NCBI GenBank assembly: GCA_017416145.1
Contig: JAFQDD010000007.1
Location: 21,784-85,783, forward strand
Source: Spirochaetaceae bacterium
GTDB taxonomy: Bacteria > Spirochaetota > Spirochaetia > Treponematales > Treponemataceae
Reading direction: 5' to 3'
DNA length: 64,000 bases
Under the pieces are notes generated by a model. It made no database searches. It had not been told where the DNA came from and saw only the letters and a program-made list of their open reading frames with translations. Numbering within the stretch: the stretch's first letter is position 1; the number at the start of each line of letters is the position of its first letter. The position numbers were made by a program, and so were the translations under genes. Shown one piece after another: positions 22,900 through 30,680 of the stretch.

Positions 22900-23691
22900 T
22901 TGCTACTAGCCATAGATATTGGAAACACAAATATAGTTGTAGCTCTTTTTCACGAAGAAGAGCTTGTAAAAGAATGGAGAATGTTTTCTGATCCAAACAG
23001 AACTTCAGACGAATATTCATCTGTTTTGCTTTCTTTAATGCGGGATGCAGGAATTAGCCAAAGTGCCATAGATTCTGCAATTTTAAGTTCTGTAGTTCCT
23101 CTTTTGATTGGACCTTTTGTTACAGTTACAGAACGCATTACAGGGAAAAAGCCAATTATTATTGGTCCTGGAATTTATGAACAACTTCCAGTTACAATCC
23201 CACAATCAGCTATTCACGAAATTGGTACGGACTTGGTTTGTAATGCTGTAGAAGCCTATTGTCAGCTAAAAACAGCTTGTATCGTTGTGGATTTTGGAAC
23301 AGCTTTAACTTTTACCGCTATTGACGACAAGGGAAACATTCTTGGGATTTCAATTTGCCCTGGAATTAGAACAGCTGTAAATTCTCTTTTTAGAAACACA
23401 GCACAACTTCCATCTGTTCCTCTAGAAGTGCCACCAGACAGCCTTGGAACCAATACAATTCATTCTATTCAATCTGGAATTATTTTTGGATATAAGGGCT
23501 TGGTAGAAAATCTTGTATCCTCAATAAAAGAGGATATGGAAGCAAAATCTGGCTTTCCAAAGGATAAAATACAAGTTTTAGCAACAGGGGGCTTAAACAG
23601 CGTTTTACGGCCAATAACAAAGGTTTTTAACACAATTGATAAGCAATTAACTTTAAAAGGTTTAAGACGAATTGCAAAAATTGTGTTATAA
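22900..23691 (+). CDS. coaX: Type III pantothenate kinase
   Basis: A 263-residue protein beginning at TTG 22900, ten bases after AGGAG. It phosphorylates pantothenate, the first step of coenzyme A synthesis. CoaX hallmarks: the N-terminal phosphate loop LLAIDIGNTNIVVALF, then EIGTDLVCNAVEAY (the usual GxDR site reads GTDL here), VVDFGTALTFTAID with the catalytic/phosphate residues, GISICPGIRTAVNSLF, and LATGGLNSVL near the end. Its length and motif order are typical. Leu in place of Arg after the Asp is a variation worth noting but probably lineage-specific. It is divergent from hisS and followed by an OmpA-family gene. Confidence 0.95.
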   Translation: MLLAIDIGNTNIVVALFHEEELVKEWRMFSDPNRTSDEYSSVLLSLMRDAGISQSAIDSAILSSVVPLLIGPFVTVTERITGKKPIIIGPGIYEQLPVTIPQSAIHEIGTDLVCNAVEAYCQLKTACIVVDFGTALTFTAIDDKGNILGISICPGIRTAVNSLFRNTAQLPSVPLEVPPDSLGTNTIHSIQSGIIFGYKGLVENLVSSIKEDMEAKSGFPKDKIQVLATGGLNSVLRPITKVFNTIDKQLTLKGLRRIAKIVL

Positions 23692-23692
23692 T
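23684..23692 (+). promoter_or_regulatory. Extended -10 promoter for the OmpA-family gene
   Basis: TGTTATAAT (TG plus one base plus TATAAT, with TATAAT at 23687-23692) overlaps the coaX stop codon region and lies 30 bases before ATG 23723. The -35 region is poor, as is common for extended -10 promoters. Confidence 0.45.
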
Positions 23693-23722
23693 AAATTTGG
23701 TAATATTTTTTTGGAGGATGTC

Positions 23723-24643
23723 ATGAAAAAGACAATTCTAGCAATTGCTTTAGTTATCGCTATGATGACTACTGTTTTTGCAGCAGATGGTGGCAGCATG
23801 TACGTTGGATTACATCCACAAATTCAACTTCCATCATTAAATTTATCAGATGACGGTGATATTTGTTCATCTGTTGGATTTGGAGCAGGTTTTGAACTTG
23901 GATACCAAGATAGCAATCTATGGAGTGTAGGATTTAAATCTGGTTTATTGTTCTATTTACCATATGAAGATTCAGATGCTACATTGTATAGTCCTTTTGG
24001 AGTACGTTTGTCAAAAGAAATTCCAGCTTCTGTACTAGTTTCATTTGTTCCATTTATCGGAAGCGGTTTAGAATATAACTGGACAGATTCTGATCTTCGC
24101 CCATACCTAGAAACAGGTATCAATATGCAAATGTTCATTAACGAAAAATGGAGTGCATATGTTGGATACGAAGCAATGTTCACATACGGTGGAGATACAA
24201 TCCTACAACACGGCATTGTATTTGGTGCAAAAATCTATCCACTTAGAGAAAAAACAGACCTAAGTGCTATTGTAACAAAAGATGGCGATAAAATCAAAAT
24301 CGATGTTCCAGCAATTATCTTTGATGCAAACCAAGCTACATTTGATGCACAACCAATTAACATCAAACGTCAAAACAAAAAAGTTTTAGACAATGTTGCA
24401 AAAATCTTGGTTGAATACAAAGATTACAAAGTTACTGTAGAAGCTTATGCAAACGCAGTACTTGGAACAGAAGAAGAAAAACCTGTTCTTCTAAAACTTT
24501 CACAAAGTCGTGCAGATGCAGTTAAAGCACAACTTATTCAACGTGGAATCGCTGCTGCTCGTTTAAATGCTGTAGGAAAGGGTGCTAAAGATACTGGTGA
24601 TGCAGTTGCAAACCGCCGTGCAGAATTTATTCTAGAAAAATAA
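23723..24643 (+). CDS. OmpA-family outer membrane protein
   Basis: ATG 23723 has GGAGG five bases upstream. A longer frame from 23672 overlaps coaX and is discarded. The 306-residue product has a clear signal peptide (MKKTILAIALVIAMMTTVFA, then ADG). Residues about 22-180 are a small beta-barrel-like domain with alternating hydrophobics and Gly/Tyr/Trp. Residues 195-306 are an OmpA C-terminal peptidoglycan-binding domain: IIFDANQATFDAQ, VTVEAYANAV, LSQSRADAVKAQLIQRGI, and NRRAEFILEK at the end. The protein should span the outer membrane and hold it to the cell wall. Codon use is more regular than in the accessory genes, as expected for an abundant protein. Confidence 0.88.
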   Translation: MKKTILAIALVIAMMTTVFAADGGSMYVGLHPQIQLPSLNLSDDGDICSSVGFGAGFELGYQDSNLWSVGFKSGLLFYLPYEDSDATLYSPFGVRLSKEIPASVLVSFVPFIGSGLEYNWTDSDLRPYLETGINMQMFINEKWSAYVGYEAMFTYGGDTILQHGIVFGAKIYPLREKTDLSAIVTKDGDKIKIDVPAIIFDANQATFDAQPINIKRQNKKVLDNVAKILVEYKDYKVTVEAYANAVLGTEEEKPVLLKLSQSRADAVKAQLIQRGIAAARLNAVGKGAKDTGDAVANRRAEFILEK

Positions 24644-24651
24644 TTTTATAT

Positions 24652-24700
24652 TCTCCATTGATATTGTATAATATTTACTTTATCAATGGAGATTTTCTTT
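24652..24700 (+). terminator. Perfect 12-base palindrome terminating the OmpA-family gene
   Basis: TCTCCATTGATA (24652-24663) and TATCAATGGAGA (24681-24692) pair perfectly around a 17-base loop and are followed by TTTTCTTT. The loop contains TATAAT (24667-24672), which could serve as a -10 box for the next gene, so the hairpin may combine termination and re-initiation. Confidence 0.7.
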
Positions 24701-24715
24701 ACAAATCAAACTATT

Positions 24716-25276
24716 ATGAAATATTTTATACCTGAAAATCAAAAATTACGTATTGCCATTTCTGGGAAAAGTGGCTGTGGAAACACAACTGTTAGTAAAC
24801 TTTTATCAGAAAAACTAAATGTAAAGATGATTAACTTTACATTTAGATCTTTGGCTGAAGAAACTGGACTTACTTTGCCAGAAATTATTGAAAAAGCAAA
24901 AACAGATGATTCTTTTGATATTGCTGTGGATACAAGACAAGTAGAAATGGCAAAAGAAGATTCTTGTGTTTTGGGTTCTAGATTGGCTATTTGGATGTTA
25001 AAAGAAGCTGATATTAAAGTTTATCTTTATGCAAGTGATGAAGTCCGAGCTAAGCGTATCCAAAATAGAGAAGGTGGCTCATTAGATGAAATTGCTTCTT
25101 TTACTAGAATGAGAGATGAGCAAGATTCTTCCCGCTACAAAAAATTATATAATATTGATAATAACGATTATTCTTTTGTGGATTTGGAAATAGATACATC
25201 CTTGTATAATCCAGAAGAAATTGTCGAGAAAATAATTACTTTACTTTTAGACAAAAAACTATTAAATTTACAGTAA
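24716..25276 (+). CDS. Cytidylate-kinase-like P-loop nucleoside monophosphate kinase
   Basis: The protein has 186 residues from ATG 24716. An earlier ATG (24686) lies inside the terminator stem and is unlikely. The P-loop AISGKSGCGNTTVSKLLSEK carries Asn where Lys is usual (GCGNTT), a feature shared with archaeal-type/treponemal (d)CMP kinases as I recall them. DSCVLGSRLAIWML resembles the CMP-binding segment, and YLYASDEVRAKRIQNREGG the lid. It should phosphorylate CMP/dCMP with ATP. No Shine-Dalgarno site is visible before either start. Annotation as CMP kinase rather than adenylate-type kinase is a moderate-confidence call. Confidence 0.75.
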   Translation: MKYFIPENQKLRIAISGKSGCGNTTVSKLLSEKLNVKMINFTFRSLAEETGLTLPEIIEKAKTDDSFDIAVDTRQVEMAKEDSCVLGSRLAIWMLKEADIKVYLYASDEVRAKRIQNREGGSLDEIASFTRMRDEQDSSRYKKLYNIDNNDYSFVDLEIDTSLYNPEEIVEKIITLLLDKKLLNLQ

Positions 25277-25312
25277 TCGGGAAAATTCCCATCGTATAAA
25301 GAGGAGCATAAA

Positions 25313-25654
25313 ATGGATAAAATTGGTGGAGCAATTTCCTTTGCTACAGAAAATGAAACAGATTTTTATGGATGCAAAGCTGTTATTGCAAAAGATTTCG
25401 CTAATTTAACTGACAAAGCATTAGAAGCAAATATTCTACTTGCTATTTCAAGTTCTTTTTCTGATGAAATTGAAAAAAAACTTGAAACAAAAAACATTAA
25501 AACAGTAATTTTAGACAAACACAGTATCGAAGATGCTTACAAGTCATTTGCTGATAAAGATTCTGAAGTTTATTTGATTAAAAATGAAGATAATTCATAT
25601 AAATTAAAATTCTTTTCTGGAAGTCTATCAAAAAGTTATCAACTAAGAAAATAA
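25313..25654 (+). CDS. Conserved small protein of unknown function
   Basis: A 113-residue soluble protein with GAGGAG before the ATG. The sequence has alternating strands and helices (ISFATENETDFYGCKAVIAK, then ANILLAISSSFSDEIEKKLE and KTVILDKHSIEDAYKSFADK), reminiscent of a small Rossmann-like or receiver-like fold without catalytic residues. It lies 36 bases after the kinase gene and before a bidirectional terminator, so the two genes are probably one transcript. I recognise no family. Confidence 0.6.
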   Translation: MDKIGGAISFATENETDFYGCKAVIAKDFANLTDKALEANILLAISSSFSDEIEKKLETKNIKTVILDKHSIEDAYKSFADKDSEVYLIKNEDNSYKLKFFSGSLSKSYQLRK

Positions 25655-25682
25655 GAAAATAATTTTCATATCGTATGAAAAA

Positions 25683-25730
25683 AAAATGCTGTCCAACAAG
25701 TTTCCAAACTGAAGGACAGCATTTTTTTAA
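25683..25730. terminator. Bidirectional intrinsic terminator
   Basis: AAATGCTGTCC pairs with GGACAGCATTT across a 20-base loop, with A's before and seven T's after. It separates convergent genes: the small unknown protein on the plus strand and the HMA-like protein on the minus strand. Confidence 0.88.
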
Positions 25731-25933
25731 CCTAACACATCAACACCACAAGAAGATATTGCAGCATCAATAGCAGCTTCAATTCCAGCAACACTTTCAT
25801 CAAAGTTTACTAGAACTTGGCATTTTGAAGTATTTGCAACACAACTTGTTACACCTTGTACCGCTGCAACCGCTGTATTGATATTTCCTTCAATACTTTC
25901 CTCCATGCCAACAACATATATCTTTTTTTCCAT
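25727..25933 (-). CDS. HMA-fold protein lacking the metal-binding CxxC
   Basis: A 68-residue protein with the size and pattern of CopZ-like heavy-metal-associated domains: MEKKIYVVGM opening, central VAAVQGVTSCVANTSKCQVLVNFDE, and a final helix and strand. The metal loop, normally GMxCxxC, reads GMEESIEGN and has no Cys. Three Cys occur elsewhere (CVANTSKC and SSCGV). It therefore probably does not bind copper in the classical way. It might be a structural or redox adaptor. It has its own strong promoter and GGGAG ribosome site, and is monocistronic. Confidence 0.75.
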   Translation of the reverse strand: MEKKIYVVGMEESIEGNINTAVAAVQGVTSCVANTSKCQVLVNFDESVAGIEAAIDAAISSCGVDVLG

Positions 25934-25957
25934 GGTATAAATCTCCCAATTAATATC

Positions 25958-25986
25958 ATTATAAACAAAAATAAGATTTAGTACAA
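25958..25986 (-). promoter_or_regulatory. Promoter of the HMA-like gene
   Basis: On the minus strand TTGTAC (complement of 25981-25986), a 17-base spacer and TATAAT (complement of 25958-25963) lie 25 bases before the ATG at 25933. This is a strong consensus-like sigma-70 promoter. Confidence 0.65.
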
Positions 25987-25998
25987 GGTATAAACAAA

Positions 25999-27021
25999 CT
26001 AGATTTTTACAGTTTTACCTAATTGTCCACAAGCTCCACCGATTTTTCGACCTCGACGAGTTCTTTGTGTAACATTAATTTTTTTCTGTTCTAGAAGTTT
26101 GATAAAATTAGCACATTCATTTACATCTGGTTCCCTGTAAGGTAAACCCTCAACTGGATTCCAAGGAATTACATTTACGTGAATTGGTAAATTTCCAACA
26201 AATTTTTTGATATTGTTTGCACTTTCTTGGGTTGTATTTATGCCAGAAAGTAGGGCGGCTTCCAAAGTACATCTTTTTCCAGTTTTTTCAATGTAATATC
26301 GAATTGCTTTTGATAATTCTGGAAGTGGATTTGATTTTGCAATTGGCATCAAGGTTTCCCTAAGTTGTTGATCTGCAGTTGTCAAAGAAACAGCAAGTCT
26401 AACAGCTGGACCGTTATCAGCCAAGTCGTAAATTCCTTTTATCACTCCTGAAGTAGAAATTGTGATTCGTCTTGTAGAAAGATTTCTACCGTCCTTGTGA
26501 GCTAAAATAGCAATAGCTTTTCTGATTTCAGGAAGATTCAACATAGGTTCTCCCATGCCCATAAAAACTATGTTATCAAGTTTGCCACATTCTTTTTCTA
26601 GATATAAAAATTGTTCGACAATTTCTCCAGCTGTAAGATTTCGAGCAAATCCAAGTTTACCTGTTTGACAAAAAGCACAAGCCATTGCACAACCTGCCTG
26701 ACAAGATACACAAGCTGTTTTTCTTCCCTCTGAATCAATCAGCAAAACTGTTTCGATACACAAAGAATCATGCAAAGTAATCTGTAGTTTTATGGTTCCA
26801 TCTGGATCAACTAATTTTTGAGAAACAAAACTTGAAAATACTGAAGCTTTTTTTGAAAGAGAATCCCTTAAGTCTAAGGATAAATTTGTCATTCCCTCAA
26901 AAGAAGAAACTCCTGCCGCAATCCATTTAAAAATTTGCTTACCTCTAAAAGTAGCACCCAATTCCAATGTTTCAGCTATTTCTTCTGGGAATAATCCTGA
27001 TAAATATATTTTTTCTGTCAT
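25999..27021 (-). CDS. rlmN: Dual-specificity 23S rRNA A2503 / tRNA A37 C2-methyltransferase
   Basis: A 340-residue radical-SAM enzyme, typical RlmN length. The iron-sulfur motif C-x3-C-x2-C is CAMACAFC at residues 111-118. Other family features are FRGKQIFKWI near the start, GMGEPMLN, the SAM-binding segment LSTRRITISTSG, and the methyl-carrying Cys in GGACGQLG near the C-terminus. It methylates C2 of A2503 in 23S rRNA (and A37 of some tRNAs) in the cytoplasm. It follows the TPR protein gene by four bases on the same strand, so they form an operon. Confidence 0.96.
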   Translation of the reverse strand: MTEKIYLSGLFPEEIAETLELGATFRGKQIFKWIAAGVSSFEGMTNLSLDLRDSLSKKASVFSSFVSQKLVDPDGTIKLQITLHDSLCIETVLLIDSEGRKTACVSCQAGCAMACAFCQTGKLGFARNLTAGEIVEQFLYLEKECGKLDNIVFMGMGEPMLNLPEIRKAIAILAHKDGRNLSTRRITISTSGVIKGIYDLADNGPAVRLAVSLTTADQQLRETLMPIAKSNPLPELSKAIRYYIEKTGKRCTLEAALLSGINTTQESANNIKKFVGNLPIHVNVIPWNPVEGLPYREPDVNECANFIKLLEQKKINVTQRTRRGRKIGGACGQLGKTVKI

Positions 27022-27025
27022 AACC

Positions 27026-28177
27026 CTATGCTAACAGTTTTTCTAGCATTTCTGCAACTGCTTGGCTACGAATTCCTAATTTTTGGAAATCTTGAAGCAC
27101 ATCAATGGCTTTTTGTTTTTGATTAAGTTTAATATAACAATCAGCTAAATCAATGTACAAACGATAATTTTTTGGGTCAGCTTGAATAATTCGAGTTAAA
27201 CTAGAAATTGCTTCTTCAAATTTTCCCTGACCTTTACTGATTAAGGCTAGTCCCAAAACAGCGTATAAATCAAATTCAATATTTAATGCTTTTTGGTAAT
27301 ATTCTGTGGCTGTATCGTAATCACCTGTGTTTCTGTAGGCATCTCCAGCACGAGTTAAAATTACCTTGTTTTTAGGATCAAGTTCCAAAATTTTGTTCCA
27401 ATATTCAACAGAGCGATATTGTTGATTCATTCCACGATAACAATCAGCTAAACCAAAGAGAGCATAGAAATTTTTTGGATCCATTTCCAAAGCTCTTTCA
27501 AAATAGTAAACGCCCTTGTCAAAGGTTTTTAATTTTCTATGGCAATTTCCGATAGAGGTCAAAACCCGAATATCAACTGCAGATTCATTTAAATCTAGCA
27601 TTTTAGTCCAATAATACAAAGCATCTCTATATTCTTTAAAGTCATAATGCAAATGTCCAAGTCCAATTAATGCATAAGCATTATCTTCTTCCATATCAAG
27701 AACTTTTAGATAAAGTTGCTTTGATTTTTTGAAATCTCGAATTTTTCTGTAAGCATCAGCTACTCGAGTCAAAACCGTAATATTTCTATCATCGTGAACA
27801 AGATATTGTTCCCATATTTCTATTGCCTTGTGAAATTGATTCAAGGCTTTGTAGCAATCTGCTAAACCAAATAAAGCATAATTGTTTCCAGGATGATATG
27901 TTAAACATCGTGAATAAAAGTCTATAGCATCGTGAAAATGATTTTGCTTTCTTGCAGAATCTCCAAGTCCCACTAAAGCATAGTTATTATTATCTTCTAA
28001 ATCTAGGATTTGCTTAAAAGAATCTTCGGCCGCTTTTATATTATTTTCTTTTAAAAATTGATAACCTTTTTTTGATAATTCAGCAATTTCATTTGATTGT
28101 TCATCAATTTCCGCAAGTGCATTGTCTGGTGGAAAATCCTGTTGTGAAAGTTGAGTTGTAGATAGTAAATCTTCCAT
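27026..28177 (-). CDS. TPR-repeat protein
   Basis: From ATG 28177 (AAGGAC upstream; a longer frame to 28243 is not supported) the protein has 383 residues. After an acidic N-terminus it consists of about nine to ten tetratricopeptide repeats of 34-36 residues, each with the signature YALVGLGDSARKQNHFHDAI or YALFGLADCYKxLNQF...AIEIWEQYL. It should be a cytoplasmic protein-binding scaffold. There is no signal peptide. The repeats alternate two sub-types (GLADCYR and RVGDAYR forms), showing an ancient two-repeat duplication. It is in an operon with rlmN. Confidence 0.88.
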   Translation of the reverse strand: MEDLLSTTQLSQQDFPPDNALAEIDEQSNEIAELSKKGYQFLKENNIKAAEDSFKQILDLEDNNNYALVGLGDSARKQNHFHDAIDFYSRCLTYHPGNNYALFGLADCYKALNQFHKAIEIWEQYLVHDDRNITVLTRVADAYRKIRDFKKSKQLYLKVLDMEEDNAYALIGLGHLHYDFKEYRDALYYWTKMLDLNESAVDIRVLTSIGNCHRKLKTFDKGVYYFERALEMDPKNFYALFGLADCYRGMNQQYRSVEYWNKILELDPKNKVILTRAGDAYRNTGDYDTATEYYQKALNIEFDLYAVLGLALISKGQGKFEEAISSLTRIIQADPKNYRLYIDLADCYIKLNQKQKAIDVLQDFQKLGIRSQAVAEMLEKLLA

Positions 28178-28294
28178 ATTTTTGTCCTTGATAAAAATTT
28201 TTAAACTATGCAGTTTTGTATAAATATTTCGTTTTGATGTCAAGAAAACTTAAAAACTTCTTGCTTCACAGTTTTTAGGCTCAAAAATTAGAAC

Positions 28295-28627
28295 CTAAAG
28301 TAGAGAAGAAATAATATTTGCCAATTTTTCGATTAAAGGCTCTGCTTCTCTTTTGTTGTGAGCAAGTAAATACAACTTTAGTGCATCAAGTTCTTTTCCT
28401 TCTTCCATGGATTTTGCGGCTACTCGATTTAAACCATCAGAATATCCAGTCGTAATGAAAAGTCGACGTGCTTCTAAAATTTTTCCTTGATTAAAAAAGA
28501 CATTGCCTTTTCTGTTAAGAACAACTTTTTGCTCTGAAGTAAGGCCAGATACGGGAAAATCGGTCACTTTGATAAAATGACCTGGTTCTTGTGGATTTGC
28601 AAAATCTTTTTTTAAATCAGTTTGCAT
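28295..28627 (-). CDS. Conserved small helical protein of unknown function
   Basis: A 110-residue protein with AAAGGTG upstream of its ATG. It is helix-rich and resembles a pair of degenerate TPR-like helices: QKVVLNRKGNVFFNQGKILE, then ARRLFITTGYSDGLNRVA and EEGKELDALKLYLLAHNK. There is no signal or membrane segment. It sits between rsmD and the TPR gene on the same strand. A conserved partner in treponemes is plausible, but the function is not known to me. Confidence 0.6.
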   Translation of the reverse strand: MQTDLKKDFANPQEPGHFIKVTDFPVSGLTSEQKVVLNRKGNVFFNQGKILEARRLFITTGYSDGLNRVAAKSMEEGKELDALKLYLLAHNKREAEPLIEKLANIISSLL

Positions 28628-28661
28628 TTTCTTTTCACCTTTTTGTTGATTTTATCATAGT

Positions 28662-29213
28662 TTATAAATTAGGATTTTTACAGTAAAAATCTACAATAGA
28701 ACGACCATAAATACGAAAATCTTTCTTTGTTAAATTTCCGATATTATCTTTCATTTGCTTTTCTGCAGGACGATGAATAATGGCAAGACCGTTTTCTTTT
28801 AGCAAATTATTTTTAGAAACAATATTTATCAAATCTTCGTGAAATTTGTATGGAAAGGGTGGGTCAAAAAATATAATATCAAATTGCTCTTTGCATCTTT
28901 TTAAAAATAATTCCACAGCGATAAAATGGCACTCAATCTTTTTATTCATTTCTTTTTCTGTCATAGAAACATTTTCTAAAACTGTATTTACTTTAATTTT
29001 GTCTTTTTCGCAAAGTACAACTCTTTCAGCTCCTCGAGAAACCGCTTCTATGGCAATAGTTCCAGAACCTGAAAACATATCTAAAAAACTTTTCCCTGAC
29101 AAATCTCCAAGAATTGCGAAAACAGATTCTCTCATTCTATCCATAGCTGGACGAATTACACCGTCGGGACATTTTGTAATTCTGCCTTTTAATTCTCCAC
29201 CCGTAATTCTCAT
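28662..29213 (-). CDS. rsmD: 16S rRNA (guanine(966)-N2)-methyltransferase
   Basis: From ATG 29213 (GGGAGGAA upstream) the protein has 183 residues, normal for RsmD. Motifs: opening MRITGGELKGR, substrate segment IRPAMDRMRESVFAIL, the SAM-binding loop FLDMFSGSGTIAIEAVSRGA, and the catalytic DPPFPY. It methylates N2 of G966 in 16S rRNA during 30S assembly. The alternative ATG at 29243 adds ten residues without a better ribosome site. Confidence 0.94.
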   Translation of the reverse strand: MRITGGELKGRITKCPDGVIRPAMDRMRESVFAILGDLSGKSFLDMFSGSGTIAIEAVSRGAERVVLCEKDKIKVNTVLENVSMTEKEMNKKIECHFIAVELFLKRCKEQFDIIFFDPPFPYKFHEDLINIVSKNNLLKENGLAIIHRPAEKQMKDNIGNLTKKDFRIYGRSIVDFYCKNPNL

Positions 29214-29345
29214 ATTTCCTCCCAGATTGTAAACTTTATCCACTTTAACAAAAATACACTATTTGATACTATACATAAAATAATCCCCTTAGTCCATAAT
29301 AATTATGAATTATGAATTGAGGTCGAAGGATTCTGAATTCTGAAT

Positions 29346-29373
29346 TTGAAACTTACTTGTCACGATTTAAAAT
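29346..29373 (+). promoter_or_regulatory. Candidate promoter of the rpsF-dnaB operon
   Basis: TTGAAA (29346-29351), a 16-base spacer and TAAAAT (29368-29373) lie about 70 bases upstream of the rpsF start. The surrounding gap (29214-29441) also holds the direct repeat ATTATGAATTATGAATTGA, and nothing else was identified. Confidence 0.45.
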
Positions 29374-29441
29374 ATTTGATATATTTGTAGAACCCCTTGG
29401 GAGCATTTTATTTGTTTCCCATTGACCATAAGGAGTTATAC

Positions 29442-29723
29442 ATGAGAAAGTATGAATTAATGACTATCTTCCCAATCGAAGAAGATTTGTCTAAAGCAGC
29501 ACAAGAATCTGTTCGCTCAATCTTAGGCGAATTTGGTGCTGAAATCGAAAGCGAAACACCATATGGTGATCGTGAACTATGTTATGAAGTAAAAAAACGC
29601 AACAAGGGTCGCTTTGTACTTTTTAACATCAAATCAAATCCATCAAAAATCATCGACATTGACAGACAATTTAAGTTAGAACAAAACCTACTTAAATTCA
29701 TGTTTGTTCGCATTGACGACTAA
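29442..29723 (+). CDS. rpsF: 30S ribosomal protein S6
   Basis: From ATG 29442 (AAGGAG upstream) the protein has 93 residues, typical of S6. It begins MRKYELMTIFPIEEDLS, with the expected alternating strands and helices, includes TPYGDRELCYEVKKRNKGRF, and ends LLKFMFVRIDD. S6 binds the central domain of 16S rRNA with S18. It is the first gene of the classical rpsF-ssb-rpsR-rplI order, here extended by dnaB. A longer frame from 29397 lacks a ribosome site. Confidence 0.96.
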   Translation: MRKYELMTIFPIEEDLSKAAQESVRSILGEFGAEIESETPYGDRELCYEVKKRNKGRFVLFNIKSNPSKIIDIDRQFKLEQNLLKFMFVRIDD

Positions 29724-29754
29724 TTTTTATTCTTTTACATAAAGGGGAGCAGCT

Positions 29755-30228
29755 ATGAACGATTTAAATCACGTAGTACTTATTGGTAGATTAACACAGG
29801 ATGCAGAACTAAAATACACACAAAACGGTTATGCAATCTCAAGTTTTTCTATAGCTGTAAACCGCAGTAGAAAAAATGGTGAACAGTGGGTTGAAGAAGC
29901 AAACTTTTTTGAAGTTTCTTTATTTGGAAAATCTGCTGAAAACCTAAAACCTTACCTAGTCAAAGGCAAACAAGTTGCTATTGACGGTGAATTACGCCAA
30001 GATAGATGGGAAAGTGAAGGTCAAAAAAGAAGCAAAGTAGTTATCGTTGCTAACAGTGTTCAACTTGTTGGCGGAAATAACGGCAGTAACGGTCAATCTG
30101 CTGGGGGGTATGCTACAAGTTCTAATCAACCTAGACCAACTTACCAACAGTCAGTACCACAACCAACTTATTCAGCTGGTGCTACTTATGGCGGAGAATC
30201 TGGTTTCCCAGATGAAGTTCCATTTTAA
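29755..30228 (+). CDS. ssb: Single-stranded DNA-binding protein
   Basis: A 157-residue protein: OB-fold residues 1-110 (LNHVVLIGRLTQDAELKYTQ, ISSFSIAVNRS, EANFFEVSLFGKSAENLKPY, VAIDGELRQDRWE), a Gly/Gln/Ser-rich linker, and the conserved acidic tip GFPDEVPF that docks replication and repair partners. It is preceded by AGGGGAG. It lies between rpsF and rpsR as in most bacteria. Confidence 0.97.
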   Translation: MNDLNHVVLIGRLTQDAELKYTQNGYAISSFSIAVNRSRKNGEQWVEEANFFEVSLFGKSAENLKPYLVKGKQVAIDGELRQDRWESEGQKRSKVVIVANSVQLVGGNNGSNGQSAGGYATSSNQPRPTYQQSVPQPTYSAGATYGGESGFPDEVPF

Positions 30229-30245
30229 TTTTATAGGAGACAACA

Positions 30246-30557
30246 ATGTCAGACGAAGTAACAAAAGATATTGATACTACACCAGACGTACAAATGCAAG
30301 ACGTTATCCGTGATGCAGATGAACGTGCACCACGTGCAAAAGGAAAAACATTTTTCCGCAAAAAAGTATGTCGTTTCTGTGCTAACAAAGCAAAAGTAGA
30401 CTACAAAGATGCAGACGGACTACGCCGTTTCACAACAGAACGTGGAAAGATTTTACCACGCCGCATTACAGGTACATGTGCAAAACACCAAAGAAGACTT
30501 GCTCTTGAAATCAAACGTGCACGTGCAATTTGTATGCTTCCATTTGTAGCTGACTAA
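30246..30557 (+). CDS. rpsR: 30S ribosomal protein S18
   Basis: A 103-residue protein. The conserved S18 core covers residues about 35-103: [40 protein letters not shown], then [20 protein letters not shown]. The N-terminal 35 residues are an acidic extension not present in shorter S18 forms. The Cys pair in CRFC suggests the zinc-type (C+) variant, together with the Cys in GTCA. A ribosome site AGGAGA lies ten bases upstream. Confidence 0.95.
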   Translation: MSDEVTKDIDTTPDVQMQDVIRDADERAPRAKGKTFFRKKVCRFCANKAKVDYKDADGLRRFTTERGKILPRRITGTCAKHQRRLALEIKRARAICMLPFVAD

Positions 30558-30569
30558 GCTATATGCTAT

Positions 30570-30598
30570 CGAGGTTTCTAAATTATTTTTGAAACCTC
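30570..30598 (+). terminator. Hairpin between rpsR and rplI
   Basis: GAGGTTTC and GAAACCTC pair around a 13-base AT-rich loop but lack a T run. It may be a processing site, a partial attenuator or a protein-binding site that lowers rplI-dnaB expression relative to the upstream genes. Confidence 0.45.
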
Positions 30599-30680
30599 TA
30601 AATATCATCAAAAATTAAGACTCATACTCCGAGTTTTAATAAAATCTATTTTGCGGTAAAGCCGCTTGGAGTTCGATACT

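Noticed and set aside
22865..23020. Longer hisS reading frame with 52 extra N-terminal residues
   Set aside because: It runs through the coaX start and its promoter, and the extra residues match no HisRS. METLIQPKVLKGFRDFLPD is the normal beginning.
30047..30274. 75-residue frame across the end of ssb and the start of rpsR
   Set aside because: It is an alternate frame of the Gly/Gln-rich ssb linker with no ribosome site.
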